Positions 22,537 through 32,344 of a DNA stretch of 64,000 nt are shown piece by piece. The position numbers and the translations under genes were made by a program. The number at the start of each line of letters is the position of its first letter. The first letter of the stretch is position 1. Below the pieces are notes generated by a model. It saw only the letters and a list, made by a program, of their open reading frames with translations, had not been told where the DNA came from and searched no databases. This DNA is from Gigantopelta aegis. Lineage: Eukaryota; Mollusca; Gastropoda; Neomphalida; Peltospiridae. The stretch spans positions 56,120,810 through 56,184,809 of the forward strand of contig NC_054712.1 of the NCBI RefSeq assembly GCF_016097555.1, given 5' to 3'.

Positions 22537-25500
22537 GTGTGCGCACATGTGTATCTGTATGTATGTGTATGTATGTGTGTGTGTGTATGTATGTGTGTGT
22601 GTGTGTGTATGTATGTGTGTGTATATTTGTAGGTGTATGTGTATGTGTATTTGTATGTGTATGTATATATAGTCAGACCTCGCTACAACGACCGTCGTTA
22701 CTACAATATTTACACCATCCGACCACAAATTGTTGGGAACGAATGTACACCAATGTTATTCTGTACATTACATCGGAATTCACACCTTTTGACACCAACA
22801 GAGCAAATTAGGAACAAACGTGCACCCAACGTCTAAAAACACCTCTTTACAACGAACATTACATAAGGCCAAAAAAATAAAATGTGTGTGTTTCAGGTTT
22901 CATCTCTGGGAAAAAATAGGGTAGGTAGGTAGGAACTTTTTTTTTTTTTTTTTTTTTTTTTATTTTTTTTATTTATTTTTTATATAAACCGAAGTGTTAC
23001 GAACCTAGTTTGCGGACTGCAAAAATCGCGGTAGATGTTGTTTTTTAGTTGTTTTTTTTGTGTTTTTTTTTTTGGGGGGTTTGGTAGTCAAAATTTGTTT
23101 AGGGTCGCAGCGTTAAATTAGGATCGGTCGGGAAACCGGAAACACACAATTTTTTTTTTTTACGCCTAATCACAGATACCGCAGTACGTTGGCAGTACAC
23201 ACAGCCATTTGGCCACTTGATCTCATCGCGAGCCGATAGTGTCACATGATGTCTTGAGTTACCGATGTCGGCTAACTCTGTAGACGTGTATTGCTTTTGA
23301 ACGTAAGTCCTTTAGTTTTTCAATTAAAGGATTTACTTCGAACAATCAAGTCCACTAGTTTTATGACATTTTGTAAATGAAGTAGGTACCAATCAATTAG
23401 ACTGACTGTGAATACGCTGTGATTAATAATAATATACTTAGCATTTAATGATGGTCTGTGATCCATCCCCGTCGGTGAGACTATTGGGTTATTTCTCATT
23501 CCAGCCATGCACCACGACTGGTATATTAAATGCCTTGGTATGTGTTATCCTGTCTGTGGGATGGTCCATATAAATGATCACTTGCTACTATTGACACCCA
23601 ATAGCCGATGATTAATAAATCAATATAATGACAAAGTGACCCAGGGACAAACGTGGTCGTTGTAACGAGGTCTCACTGAACATACATACGCACACACACA
23701 CACACAAGTATTTTTTGTCATATTACAATGAAAGCCCTCAAAAGCAGACCCTCTGTAAAACAGAATTCCCTCTAAAGTGGGCATTTTTCATGGTCTCTTT
23801 TTAATTATCAGAAAAGAAAATTACCTTTCTAAACTGGATACCTCTTAAAAAACATTATATTAATACATGTGACAATTTTAGCTTCTCTGTTATCTCACCT
23901 CAAATATCCTAAGTAGAACAACTGTACATAAATAAGAAAATAACTGTTACATTAATTTAGAAAACATATTTGAGCTATCTTTTAAATTCAAGCAAGAGAA
24001 TGAAATTAAAATTTATCAATTTTAAAGTAATTAAAAATAAATATAAAAAAACAAATGTAAGAAAAAAACCCATTTGACCTTGACCGTGACTTACTTTAAA
24101 ATTGATATGGTACATGCCCATATACCACTAGGGTTTCAGGCATGTCCATCCCTGATTAATTCTCTGGCAAGACCAGGGACCTGATCTGGGACAGAAATTA
24201 CTAAGCATGGGACAACCCATTTGAAATTACAATTAATATATACAGTGAAACCTGCCTAAACTGGACCCTGAACAAACTGGGATCTGGTCAAAACCAGCAA
24301 ACTTTTATGGTCCTGTATTTTCTAAATTCTAAAATGCGACCATCTAAACACTGGATCCCGTCTAAATCAAATAAATCGTAGTTCCCTGGTATGATCCGGT
24401 TTTAACAGGTTTCACTGTACCTAAGAAATATACTGAAAAAAGGACTATACTTGTCTGAGCATCTGTGGTGTTGGTGGATATAGATTAGTCGTTACAACTT
24501 CTTCGTATGTCGGAGGAGGTTGATACAGAGAGGCGTTATCTCCCTCACCCTCAACCTCTAGCTGATCTTGTGTAACTGCAAAATACGCACAGTTAATTCT
24601 ATCAACAAAAAAAGAATGGAAATATTTTAATATATATATATATTATGATACAATTAATTCGGCAAATATTGTCAAAATGGGCCAAAACTTGTCACAAGAC
24701 ATTGAATATTTTAATAGACACAAACACTAATGGCATTCAAACTGACTAATTCTAAATCAAAAAAGCATTTTGAGAGTACTGCTAAAGCAATACATGTCCC
24801 CTACCGGGACCAACAAATGTTTTTGTATCTCCTAAATTCAAGGGCCATAACTCTGAAAAGTGGGTAAATCACCACTAAACTTGAACTTGATCTGTAAAGC
24901 TATATAAAAATGATAAAGCTATATACAAAATTTCATCTTGATATCTCCAGGCATTGCAAAATCTGGATTTTTTTTCTCATTTCCTAAGTTCAAGGGCCAT
25001 AAGTGCATTAAAAATGGGTGAATCGCCATGAAAGTCAAACTTGATCTGTAACAGTACATGATGAAACTACACACAAGATTTCAGCTCAATATCTCAAAGC
25101 CTTCTGCACAAAAACATGTGGGACAGATGGATGGACAGATGAAACCTACAGTCCACTCCGGTTGGACCGGTAGGGGACTAGCAAGCATTCTCAGAGTACT
25201 GCTAAAGCAATACATGTCACCTACCGGGACCAAAACAAATTTTGTATCTCTTAAGCTCAAGAGCAATAACTGTCAAAAATGGGTAAATCACCATGAAAGT
25301 AACACGTGATATGTAACAGTACATGATAAAGATATATGCAAAATGTCAGCTCAATATTTCAAGCGACTGCAAAAACAAAAAATCTGGAAAAAATAGTCAA
25401 ATCGACATGAAAGTCAAGCTTCATTTATTACAGGGGCAGGACGTAGCCCAGTGGTAAAGCACACACCTGATATGCTGTCTAGAATCGCTCCCCATCGGTG

Positions 25501-27528
25501 GACCCATTGGGCTATTACTCGTTTTAGCCAGTACACCACAAATAGTACTTGTATATCAAAGGATGTGGTATGTGCTATCATATCTGTGGGATGGTGCATA
25601 TAAAAGATCCCTTGCTACTAATGGAAAAATGAAGCAGGATTCCTCTCTATGACTGTGTCAAAATGACAATATGTTTGACATCCAATAGCCGATGATTAAT
25701 AAATCAATGTGCTCTAGTGGTGTCGTTAAATAAAACAAACTTAACTTGATCTGTAACAGTGCATGATAAAACTATACACAAAATTTTAGTTCAATATCTC
25801 AAGGAAAACAGACAGATGTACAAACAAACAAATGGACAAACAGACAGACAGATAGACAGACATTTAGATAGACAGACAGATGGACAGACAGACAGATGTA
25901 CAAACAGACAAATGGACAAACAGACAGACAGATAGATAGACAGACAGATGGACAGACAGAAGGGCAGGGATGGAAGCTATAGTCTTCTCCGGTTGGACTG
26001 GTAGGGGACTAACAATCATTCTGAGAGTACTGCTAAAGCATTTCACATGTCCCCTACTGTGCCCAACAAATTTCCTGTTCTAATAATTCAAATCCTTCTC
26101 GAGTTCATGTAATTCAAACCGACTGAATGTTGATCTGTTGATGCAAACTGATTATAACTGATTTTCAATGATAAAATTCCAACTGATTCCCAACGCCAGA
26201 TTTACCAGCAGGAGCTGCAGAAAACAAAGAAGCTACACAAAATGCATACTCACCAGTTGGTCTGTTGGTCTCGCGCTGTCGTTGCTGGAAACAATATAAG
26301 ATGATGAGGAAAATGATGACAGCCATGCCGACGACAATCATGATTAATATCGTGTTCTGATTCATTATCTGTTCATCAGCTGAAATGAATCACAATAAAA
26401 CGATCATGATTAATATCGTGTTCCGATTCATTATCTGTTCATCAGCTGAAACGAATCACAGTAAAACGATCATGATTAATATCGTGTTCTGTTTCATTTG
26501 TTCATCAGCTGAAACGAATCACAATAAAATGATCATGATTAATATGGTGTTCCGATTCATTATCTGTTCATCAGCTGAAACGAATCACAATAAAACGATC
26601 ATGATTAATATTGTGTTCTGATTCATTATCTGTTCATCAGCTGAAACGAATCACAATAAAACGATCATGATTAATATCGTGTTCCGATTCATTATCTGTT
26701 CATCAGCTGAAATGAATCACAATAATACGATCACAATACATGTCACATTAATGTGAGTGTGTGCATACCTACATGTACCTGACTGAGCGTGCGTGAGTGT
26801 GTGCATACCTACATGTATCTGACAGCGTGCGTGTGTGTGTGCATACCTACATGTATCTGACAGTGTGCGTGTGTGTGTGTGCATACCTACATGTACCCGA
26901 CAGCGTGCGTGTGTGTGTGTGCATACCTACATGTATCTGACAGCGTGCGTGTGTGTGTGCATACCTACATGTAACCAACAGCGTGCGTGTGTGTGTGCAT
27001 ACCTACATGTATCTGACAGCGTGCGTGTGTGTGTGCATACCTACATGTACCCGACAGCGTGCGTGTGTGTGCATACCTACATGTACCCGACAGCGTGCAT
27101 GTGTGTGTGCATACCTACATGTACCCGACATGGTGCGTGTGTGTGCATACCTACATGTACCCGACAGCGTGCGTGTGTGCATACCTACATGTACCCGACA
27201 GCGTGCGTGTGTGCATACCTACATGTACCAGACAGCGTGCGTGTGTGCATACCTACATGTACCCGACAGCGTGCATGTGTGCATACCTACATGTACCCGA
27301 CAGCGTGCGTGTGTGTGTGCATACCTACATGTACCCGACAGCGTGCATGTGTGTGTGTGCATACCTACATGTACCCGACTAATCGTGCATGAGTGTGTGT
27401 GTATTTCTGATTATTTATCCTTAAATTATATTTGTTTAAAAATAAGTCATGTTCTTTGTATAATTCAGAGAAATAAAGATTTGATTTGTGTGAGTGAGTG
27501 AGTGAGTGAGTGAGTGAGTGAGTGAGTG

Positions 27529-27627
<99 letters not shown>

Positions 27628-27903
27628 GCTATAAACATGATTCTATTTAAACAAGTTCTATTTACAACTGTTCAAAAGTATAATCTAATATCTTACAACA
27701 TAAATCAACTTTAGCGATACACGATCCGTCGCTACACTGTCGTTCTGTGTAGAAGTCACAGTCGCTGTGTTCCGGACTCGTTGTGGTTGTCGTGAACCAG
27801 GCATCGCGTTCCGGGTCAGTCTCCATCTTCACTTGAAACAACTGTGGGTCAAACAGCTTGGTCCAGTTCACTTGGACTCTCTGATGCAGCATCGCTTCAT
27901 TTC
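22170..27903 (-). CDS. Single-pass membrane receptor-like protein with two PPxY motifs (3' four exons)
   Basis: Four minus-strand exons join in phase: 27903-27697, 26379-26254, 24575-24451, 22406-22170. Together they encode about 231 residues ending at a stop (22170-22172). In order they give an extracellular segment with one N-glycosylation site (NWT), a Thr run, and a cysteine cluster resembling the first half of an LDL-receptor class A module (C..., then CSDGSCIAKVDLC). Next come one hydrophobic helix (ILIMIVVGMAVIIFLIILY), a basic stop-transfer (QQRQRE) and a cytoplasmic tail. The tail has PPPTY and PPPNY, the PPxY motif known to bind WW domains of NEDD4-type ubiquitin ligases, so regulated turnover or trafficking is a fair inference. 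It is probably a plasma or endosomal membrane protein. The 5' exons were not found; the first visible exon begins inside a codon. I do not recognise a named orthologue. PMEPA1/LRAD4-like proteins share the TM plus PPxY layout, but the sequence is otherwise different. Confidence 0.8.
22506..22666. repeat. (TG)n / (TGTA)n microsatellite
   Basis: Mixed TG and TATG repeats produce Cys/Val-rich false frames on plus and Thr/His-rich ones on minus. Confidence 0.95.
22872..23154. mobile_element. Nested TIR element with poly-T core
   Basis: The words 'tgtgtgtttcaggtttc' on the left and the complement 'tgtgtgtttccggtttcc' of the right end form inverted termini. Inside are (GTAG)n, a T run of about 30 and further T- and G-rich tracts. 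Confidence 0.6.
23455..23625 (+). mobile_element. SINE family A, partial
   Basis: Body words 'tgcaccacgactggtatatt', 'gtgggatggtccatataaa' and 'caatagccgatgattaataa' are present. The A-box end and the final tail are missing. The region 23690-24240 beyond is AT-rich without exon signals. Confidence 0.8.
24243..24417. mobile_element. 175-bp TA-flanked MITE
   Basis: It starts cagtgaaacctgcctaaac and ends with the complement (gttttaacaggtttcactg). TA lies on both sides (24241-24242 and 24418-24419). CAGTGAAACC termini fit the pogo/Tigger group. A related, expanded copy is at about 56380-56865. Confidence 0.9.
24451..24575 (-). CDS. Receptor exon 3 of 4: cytoplasmic, first PPxY
   Basis: Acceptor 'attttgcag' and donor gtatag bound 125 bases. 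The encoded tail segment is acidic (QLEVEGEGD), followed by YQPPPTYEEVV and LYPPTPQM. The PPTY core is a canonical PY motif. It ends in phase 0. Confidence 0.88.
25433..25742 (+). mobile_element. tRNA-derived SINE, family A, near full length
   Basis: Head 'ggacgtagcccagtggtaaa', body 'ggtgcatataaaagatccc' and tail 'tctagtggtgtcgttaaat' are all present. 'aacttgatctgtaacagt' resumes straight after, showing insertion into the dispersed repeat. Confidence 0.92.
25803..25965. repeat. (ACAG)n / (GATA) tract
   Basis: Imperfect 'acagacagatgg' type units form the tail region of the dispersed repeat. Confidence 0.88.
26254..26379 (-). CDS. Receptor exon 2 of 4: transmembrane helix
   Basis: Acceptor 'catttcag' and donor gtgagt bound 126 bases. 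The split codon T|CT joins to the previous exon as Ser, giving LCSDEQIMNQN before the helix. The acceptor and first ~40 bases have been tandemly copied just upstream (26377-26720). Confidence 0.85.
26377..26720 (-). repeat. ~66-bp tandem repeat carrying copies of a splice acceptor and exon start
   Basis: Six copies of 'cagctgaa' (at about 26377, 26443, 26505, 26572, 26638 and 26704; spacing 62-67) mark tandem units. In gene sense each unit reads tttcag|ctgatgaacagataat and then the codons up to the start of the transmembrane helix. The unit is thus the 3' end of intron 1 plus about 40 bases of exon 2, copied five times upstream. Only the copy at 26379 continues into the full exon. Confidence 0.93.
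26748..27400. repeat. ~33-38-bp minisatellite with GT-rich core
   Basis: The unit 'gcatacctacatgtacccga' plus 'cagcgtgcgtgtgtgt' repeats about 17 times, and length varies in the GT part. Long plus-strand frames (CIPTCTRQRACV type) are repeat artefacts. Confidence 0.95.
27489..27625. repeat. (GAGT)n then (TG)n microsatellite
   Basis: About ten GAGT units are followed by about 95 bp of uninterrupted TG, 70 bp from the exon donor at 27697. Confidence 0.97.
27697..27903 (-). CDS. Receptor exon 1 of 4: extracellular, half LDLa-like
   Basis: It is preceded by 'ttttgaag' as acceptor and followed by the donor gtaaga. It has 207 bases, with 2 bases of a split codon at the start and 1 at the end. The encoded stretch includes VNWTKLFDPQLFQVKMETD, then a TTTTT run, then four cysteines in LDLa-like spacing. 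Confidence 0.78.
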
Positions 27904-28049
27904 CTTCAAAATCAGAAGAAGAATGAATATTATTACCCACATGGGCAAAGAGAAGTGGGGAATGAAAAATCTACCTAGAAAACAAAATGTCTTCCCCTAG
28001 ACACGTTTTGACATGATGATGATTAAATCAGTGCTCATCTATAGGCTTT

Positions 28050-28375
28050 GACATTGTAGCCCAGTGGTAAAGCGCTCGCTTGATGTGCGGTCGGTTTGGG
28101 ATCGATCCCAGTCTGTGGGCCCATTGGGCTATTTCTTGTTCCAGCCAGTGCACCACGACTGGTATATGAAAGGCCGTGGTATGTACTACCCTGTCTGTGG
28201 GATGGTGCATATAAAAGATCCCTTGCTGCTAATCGAAAAGAGTAGCCCATGAAGTGGCGACAGCGGGTTTCCTCTCTCTATATCTGTGTGGTCCTTAACC
28301 ATATGTCTGACGCTATATAACCGTAAATAAAATGTGTTGAGTGCATCATTAAATAAAACATTTCTTTCTTTCTTT
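28050..28375 (+). mobile_element. tRNA-derived SINE, family B, near full length
   Basis: It has the same head and body as family A ('tagcccagtggtaaagcg', 'gggatcgatccc', 'caccacgactggtatatg'). The tail is different: 'gcgacagcgggtttcctct', 'gtggtccttaaccatatg' and 'gtgttgagtgcatcattaaa', then (CTTT)n at 28361-28380. Confidence 0.93.
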
Positions 28376-28585
28376 CTTTCACAACTTTTAGCCAAAAACA
28401 AACAACTGTAACTATTTTTTATCCATGTCAACAACTAACTTACATCATCAGCTATATGTTACAGCTATGACACAACGATGTCTCTTGTTTTCAACTTACA
28501 AACTTGTTTATAACAAAAGTATTGTTTGAAAATCTTCCATAAAATGATAAAGATTGACAATGGGTAATAGAAGACCCAACTCGCT

Positions 28586-29400
28586 ATGACGCAATACCGT
28601 TTCACTTGTGAACTGATGTGGTCCTTCCCGAGCCAAAGGATATCAATTCACTTGTGCCAGGTAAACGGTATTGCGTTGTTGAGCAATCCCTAATGCTTAT
28701 AGGATATTAAACAAGCTTCCATTTTGTACCATGTTTATGTCCCAAGTGAAATCATTTTCAACTGCCACAAGACATAAACATAATATGAAATGGTAGCCAG
28801 TTTAATATCCAATTTATTACCCTTAATCAATATCAATTTATATCACAAACTGAACTCGTTTTATTAAATTCCAGATCAGAAGTGAACTATAGAAGTTTTG
28901 CAAATGATACATTTATTACAAAGTTCACTGAACATGACAGTCAGCAATATATAGAGGATTCGTCACGAGTATTTTTTAATATGGAAAATATCAACCGAGT
29001 CTATGTTAATCGGTATTTGTCGAGGCTCTGCCGAGACAAATACCGATTAACTAGACGAGGTTGATATTTTACATATTAAAAAACACGAGTAGAGACTTCT
29101 ATTTATCCTATAACACTTTTAAAATAATATTCTAATTAATTTTTTAGTAAATCACAGTACTAAAGTCGCCAACATCGATAATATGACGTCATCACGATTA
29201 GCACAGATTAGTTTGACGTCACGCATTTTAAACAAATCTTTTAAAACGTTACACTCAAGTACACGGGTCTTGTTGGCTTGTAAGCAAATGACCCATCCAC
29301 AGCAACACATTACCTAGAGACCTTGTAAATTTGCATACCATTATTAACCGGGTTAATAAAGTAAATTATCACATGGGTTTATGACATAGGATAAATATTG
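28586..29400. repeat. Foldback element with three consecutive hairpins
   Basis: Hairpin 1 has 14-bp arms (acgcaataccgttt, 28589-28602 and 28663-28676). Hairpin 2 spans 28702-28810 (ggatattaaac ... gtttaatatcc, with ccatttTGTACcatgtttatg paired to its complement). Hairpin 3 spans 28964-29090, with about 60-bp arms at roughly 85-90% identity and almost no loop. The pair 'tatttatcctat' (29100) and 'ataggataaata' (29386) brackets further sequence. No coding frame is convincing. Part of it recurs at 54225-54330. Confidence 0.85.
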
Positions 29401-29839
29401 ATATCAACTAAATTTTATAACTTAATTTATTTTTAAAAAGCATTTTCCATGATTTTTTTTAAAGGTTAGATACATTGGATAACATAGTAAGAACATAAAA
29501 TAGTTAAATCAATACTATGCAATCTCTGCCTACCAAACGGTAGTCGAAGATTCACGCTCTAATACAATAATATTCTAAGTAGCTATAAGCTCTGTTACCA
29601 ATCAAGAGTACTCAGGCTAATTAGTGAGGAGAGTTCATCAACACACACATTAATATATAGCAAAAGAAACATTAGTTCGGGCACCTCGCCTCCTCACTGT
29701 GATGTTGGATTAAAACTAAATTATTAGTGATGGAAACCCAATTAACCTTAACCCCGTTATCCATAACACAAAATAAAATAATTTGATTTAATAAACAATT
29801 GTTGAGAGAGAATGGAAGGAGACATGAGTTCGACCCATA

Positions 29840-30180
29840 CCCCCCTTTCATTGGTTATGGTTAGTTTTAGTTTTAGGGTTAGTCTTTAGAGCCTTTGAAA
29901 TAGCATGTATGCTAATACTATCACTAACCCAAACCCTAAACCTAAGCCTGAATGAACTGAATGCTGGAACATTCAGAAGTCTTGCCATTGTGACACTGTG
30001 TGGTAGGCCATTTATAATTCTAAATTTTGACAAAATCTTCTCTTCTAATTAATTAAAAAAAAGAAAAAAGTAGGAGTTTCCTTTGGCACTGTCACGTATA
30101 AAGAACATTATAAATACTTATCATAGAGTTAGGGTTAGGGTTAGGGTTAGTGACAGTGCCAAAGGAAAGTCCTTCCAAAA
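29840..30180. repeat. Inverted repeats enclosing short telomere-like (TTAGGG) runs
   Basis: At 30074-30095 and 30150-30172 the arms 'gagtttcctttggcactgtc' and complement enclose a loop that ends in three TTAGGG units (30127-30148). Just upstream (about 29865-29950) 'ttttagggttagt' faces 'actaacccaaaccctaaac', a second inverted pair with telomere-like words. Confidence 0.8.
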
Positions 30181-30747
30181 AAAATTGTAATTAAATAATA
30201 ATGTTTTTTTGTATTTTTAATTAGGCTAAACATTATATATAACAAAAAACCCAACATTTCTATCACCTGTAAAAAACATCTACCTGGTATCGCCGTACTT
30301 ATTGTTCAAGTGATAAACTAATTGCCAGGTAGGCTACACTGTGACGTAATTCGACCGAACGAGCGGAAGGGTTTGTCCCTTCGTGTCACAAACAATGAAA
30401 TAAGTCCTGTAGGCTTGACATGTTGACAATGAGTACACGGCAAAGTCATGGGTCGAGCTAGATCTGCTTTCACATCTCTCCAATGAAAACGTAGAGACAA
30501 AAAAGGTTCATGGTGGTTTTAATAGAACATTTTAAGTGTATGGTTAAACGCGACAGTTATTGCTGTCATTGAGTAATACATGTGTATTATATAATAAACA
30601 TACCGATATCCGCATTCTTTCATCCTCTTGACCCTCTTGTTTTCCCCTCAACAAGTATGGGTTTAGAGTTATTTCCCCTTGTCAGTAGCGGCATTGCCAG
30701 ATTTAACGGCGCATTATCATCAAATATAATATAGCACTGATGACTAA

Positions 30748-31540
30748 AGCAGCCCATACACGATCAATTTAATTGACAATAATATTGATACAATATTATT
30801 GATGAATATTTATTATCCACCAACGACGCAGCTATTTACACAATATTTTAAGTCATTTGTCCTCAAGTCATTGCTCTAAGCTATTGTCTTTGCTTTTGAT
30901 AAGCGAAAACATAAAAAAGAAAACCATGGTCCAAACAATGGTTAGTGCAGAGAAAAAAGTTTGGCCATTTTTAACTGCTTAAGGAACTTAGAAAAAATTA
31001 GCAGGCGTATTATCGATATTTTTTTCGTATGGATGTAATAACAAATCATTATTAAATAATTAACATATTCATAAAATACTAATTTGTCTAATTTTGCATT
31101 AATGATGACATCAATAGTTAAATATGAGAAAATGCTTTTGAAAAATAAATGCCAGTAAATATAGCAAGAAAACATAATTCAAAGTTAATATATATTTTAA
31201 TAAAAATAAAAGAAATAAAGCAGACAGTGGATTGATAATTTTATTAATGTTATATTTATAAAGAAGGAGAAATTTTCTCTCTTCTTTTTCCTAACTGGAC
31301 ATGTTTATCCTTAGATGACTGGCTTCTGAATGAAATAGTGTGCAATAATTTGACAAAGTGCCATCAACGACACACTAGTATTGAGAAACCTTCAATAAAT
31401 ATCTACCGATGTTTGATTCTGTCAATATATTGTGTCAATCAAAAACTTGCTTCAATATCACATACTAATGATCAATAATATTGTCAATTTTTATAATTGA
31501 CAATATTATTGTCAATAAAATTGATCGTGTATGGGCTGCT
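30748..31540. mobile_element. 793-bp TIR element flanked by TAA
   Basis: The left end agcagcccatacacgatcaa continues ttTaattgacaataatatt and matches the complement of the right end over about 40 bp. TAA flanks both sides (30745-30747 and 31541-31543), a 3-bp duplication as in PIF/Harbinger elements. The interior is AT-rich and non-coding. The superfamily is an inference from duplication length only. Confidence 0.87.
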
Positions 31541-31543
31541 TAA

Positions 31544-31830
31544 GGGACGATCCATAAATGTCAATGGTTTTCATAATCCTAACAATGTTAGGATTGGGTA
31601 TGACCCCCTCCCCCCCCCCCCCCTAATCCTAACATAAAAACACTGATATAATGTGTATATGGCGTTTACCCCCTCCCCCTTGTAACGGCTTGTTTCGAAT
31701 TGTAAGAAACATTGACCTTCGATGGACCGATGTTTTACCTGAAAAGCAATCCGAACATGGCTTTTACCCCCTCCCTCCCTTCCGAACATTGTTCGGATTG
31801 TGAAGCACATCGATATTTATGGACCGTCCC
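31544..31830. mobile_element. 287-bp TIR element flanked by TAA, abutting the previous one
   Basis: The left end gggacgatccataaat and the complement of the right end gggacggtccataaat are inverted termini. TAA flanks both sides (31541-31543 and 31831-31833). Pairs such as 'taatcctaac' (about 31576 and 31624, around an inner 'gttaggatt') and 'aatccgaacatgg'/'gttcggatt' give more internal hairpins, and C-runs occur at 31603-31622. Confidence 0.87.
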
Positions 31831-32114
31831 TAATGCGAAATGCAAACAACTAAAACTTTTGTTTTTACCATTATTATTATAGGGTAAATATAATTATGCA
31901 TGCCATGTTGTGTGTGTGTGTGCGTGTGTGTGTGTGTGTGTGATCACAAAGGAAACTTAGCAATATATTGCAAATAACAGATAATAATCATGAAAAACTA
32001 AATCCCAGTATTAAAACTATCATAATTATATCCCGGTTTTGGACATGTTAAGTGGTAGGTTTTTGCATGTGATGCCCATACAGGGCCGTAGCTAGGATTT
32101 GTTTTGATTTTTGA

Positions 32115-32122
32115 TTTTTTTT

Positions 32123-32153
<31 letters not shown>

Positions 32154-32241
32154 GGTGGGGGGGGGGGGGAAACTGAGTAGTTAATAGTCTAAACTCCTTA
32201 AACAGTTAAGAAGAGAATTTTCTTTAAGTTTCTATAATGCT

Positions 32242-32296
<55 letters not shown>
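32115..32296. repeat. T18-G(37) and C(53) homopolymer pair
   Basis: A run of T and then G (32133-32169, one T interruption) is followed 75 bp later by an uninterrupted C run (about 32244-32296). The G and C runs could pair as a hairpin or form quadruplex structures. Lengths in the assembly may be inaccurate. Confidence 0.9.
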
Positions 32297-32298
<2 letters not shown>

Positions 32299-32344
32299 AG
32301 ATGCCCCAGAGATGGAATGATCCTATTGCCCATTACAACTAGGG

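Larger units (their letters stand above)
22670..23678. mobile_element. pogo/Tigger-like non-autonomous element with nested insertions
   Basis: The left end 'agtcagacctcgctacaacg' pairs with the complement of the right end, cagtgagacctcgttacaac, followed by 'gacc'. This type of terminus (CAGT..GACCTCGYTACAACG) is characteristic of pogo/Tigger elements. The interior carries a second TIR element (22872-23154) and a SINE fragment (23455-23625). There is no transposase frame. It lies in the receptor intron between exons 3 and 4. Confidence 0.75.
24775..26060. mobile_element. Cluster of dispersed repeat with internal ~180-bp units, SINE inserted
   Basis: The motifs 'agtactgctaaagcaatac', 'caagggccataactctgaaa', 'cttgatctgtaacagtacat' and 'tttcagctcaatatctcaa' recur in the same order several times. 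Units end in an (ACAG)n stretch and 'ccggttggaccggtagggga'. The joint at about 25165-25240 places one unit's end against another's start, forming mirrored 'ccggtaggggac' and 'gtcacctaccggg'. A family A SINE (25433-25742) interrupts it. The same family recurs at 48740-49840. It lies in the receptor intron between exons 2 and 3. Confidence 0.85.

Noticed and set aside
22276..22728. 150-codon minus frame overlapping receptor exon 4
   Set aside because: It is in a different frame from the phase-consistent exon and consists largely of the TG microsatellite (His/Thr repeats).
26835..27501. Cys-rich plus-strand frames up to 185 codons
   Set aside because: They are a translation of the GT-rich minisatellite, with unit length changes and three overlapping frames.
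30127..30150. TTAGGG run as a true chromosome end
   Set aside because: Only three units, enclosed by inverted arms and unique sequence on both sides.
30318..30500. 60-codon minus frame (MSLRFHWRDVKAD...) as a possible upstream receptor exon
   Set aside because: No convincing acceptor and donor pair, no family match, and no phase link to the exon at 27903.
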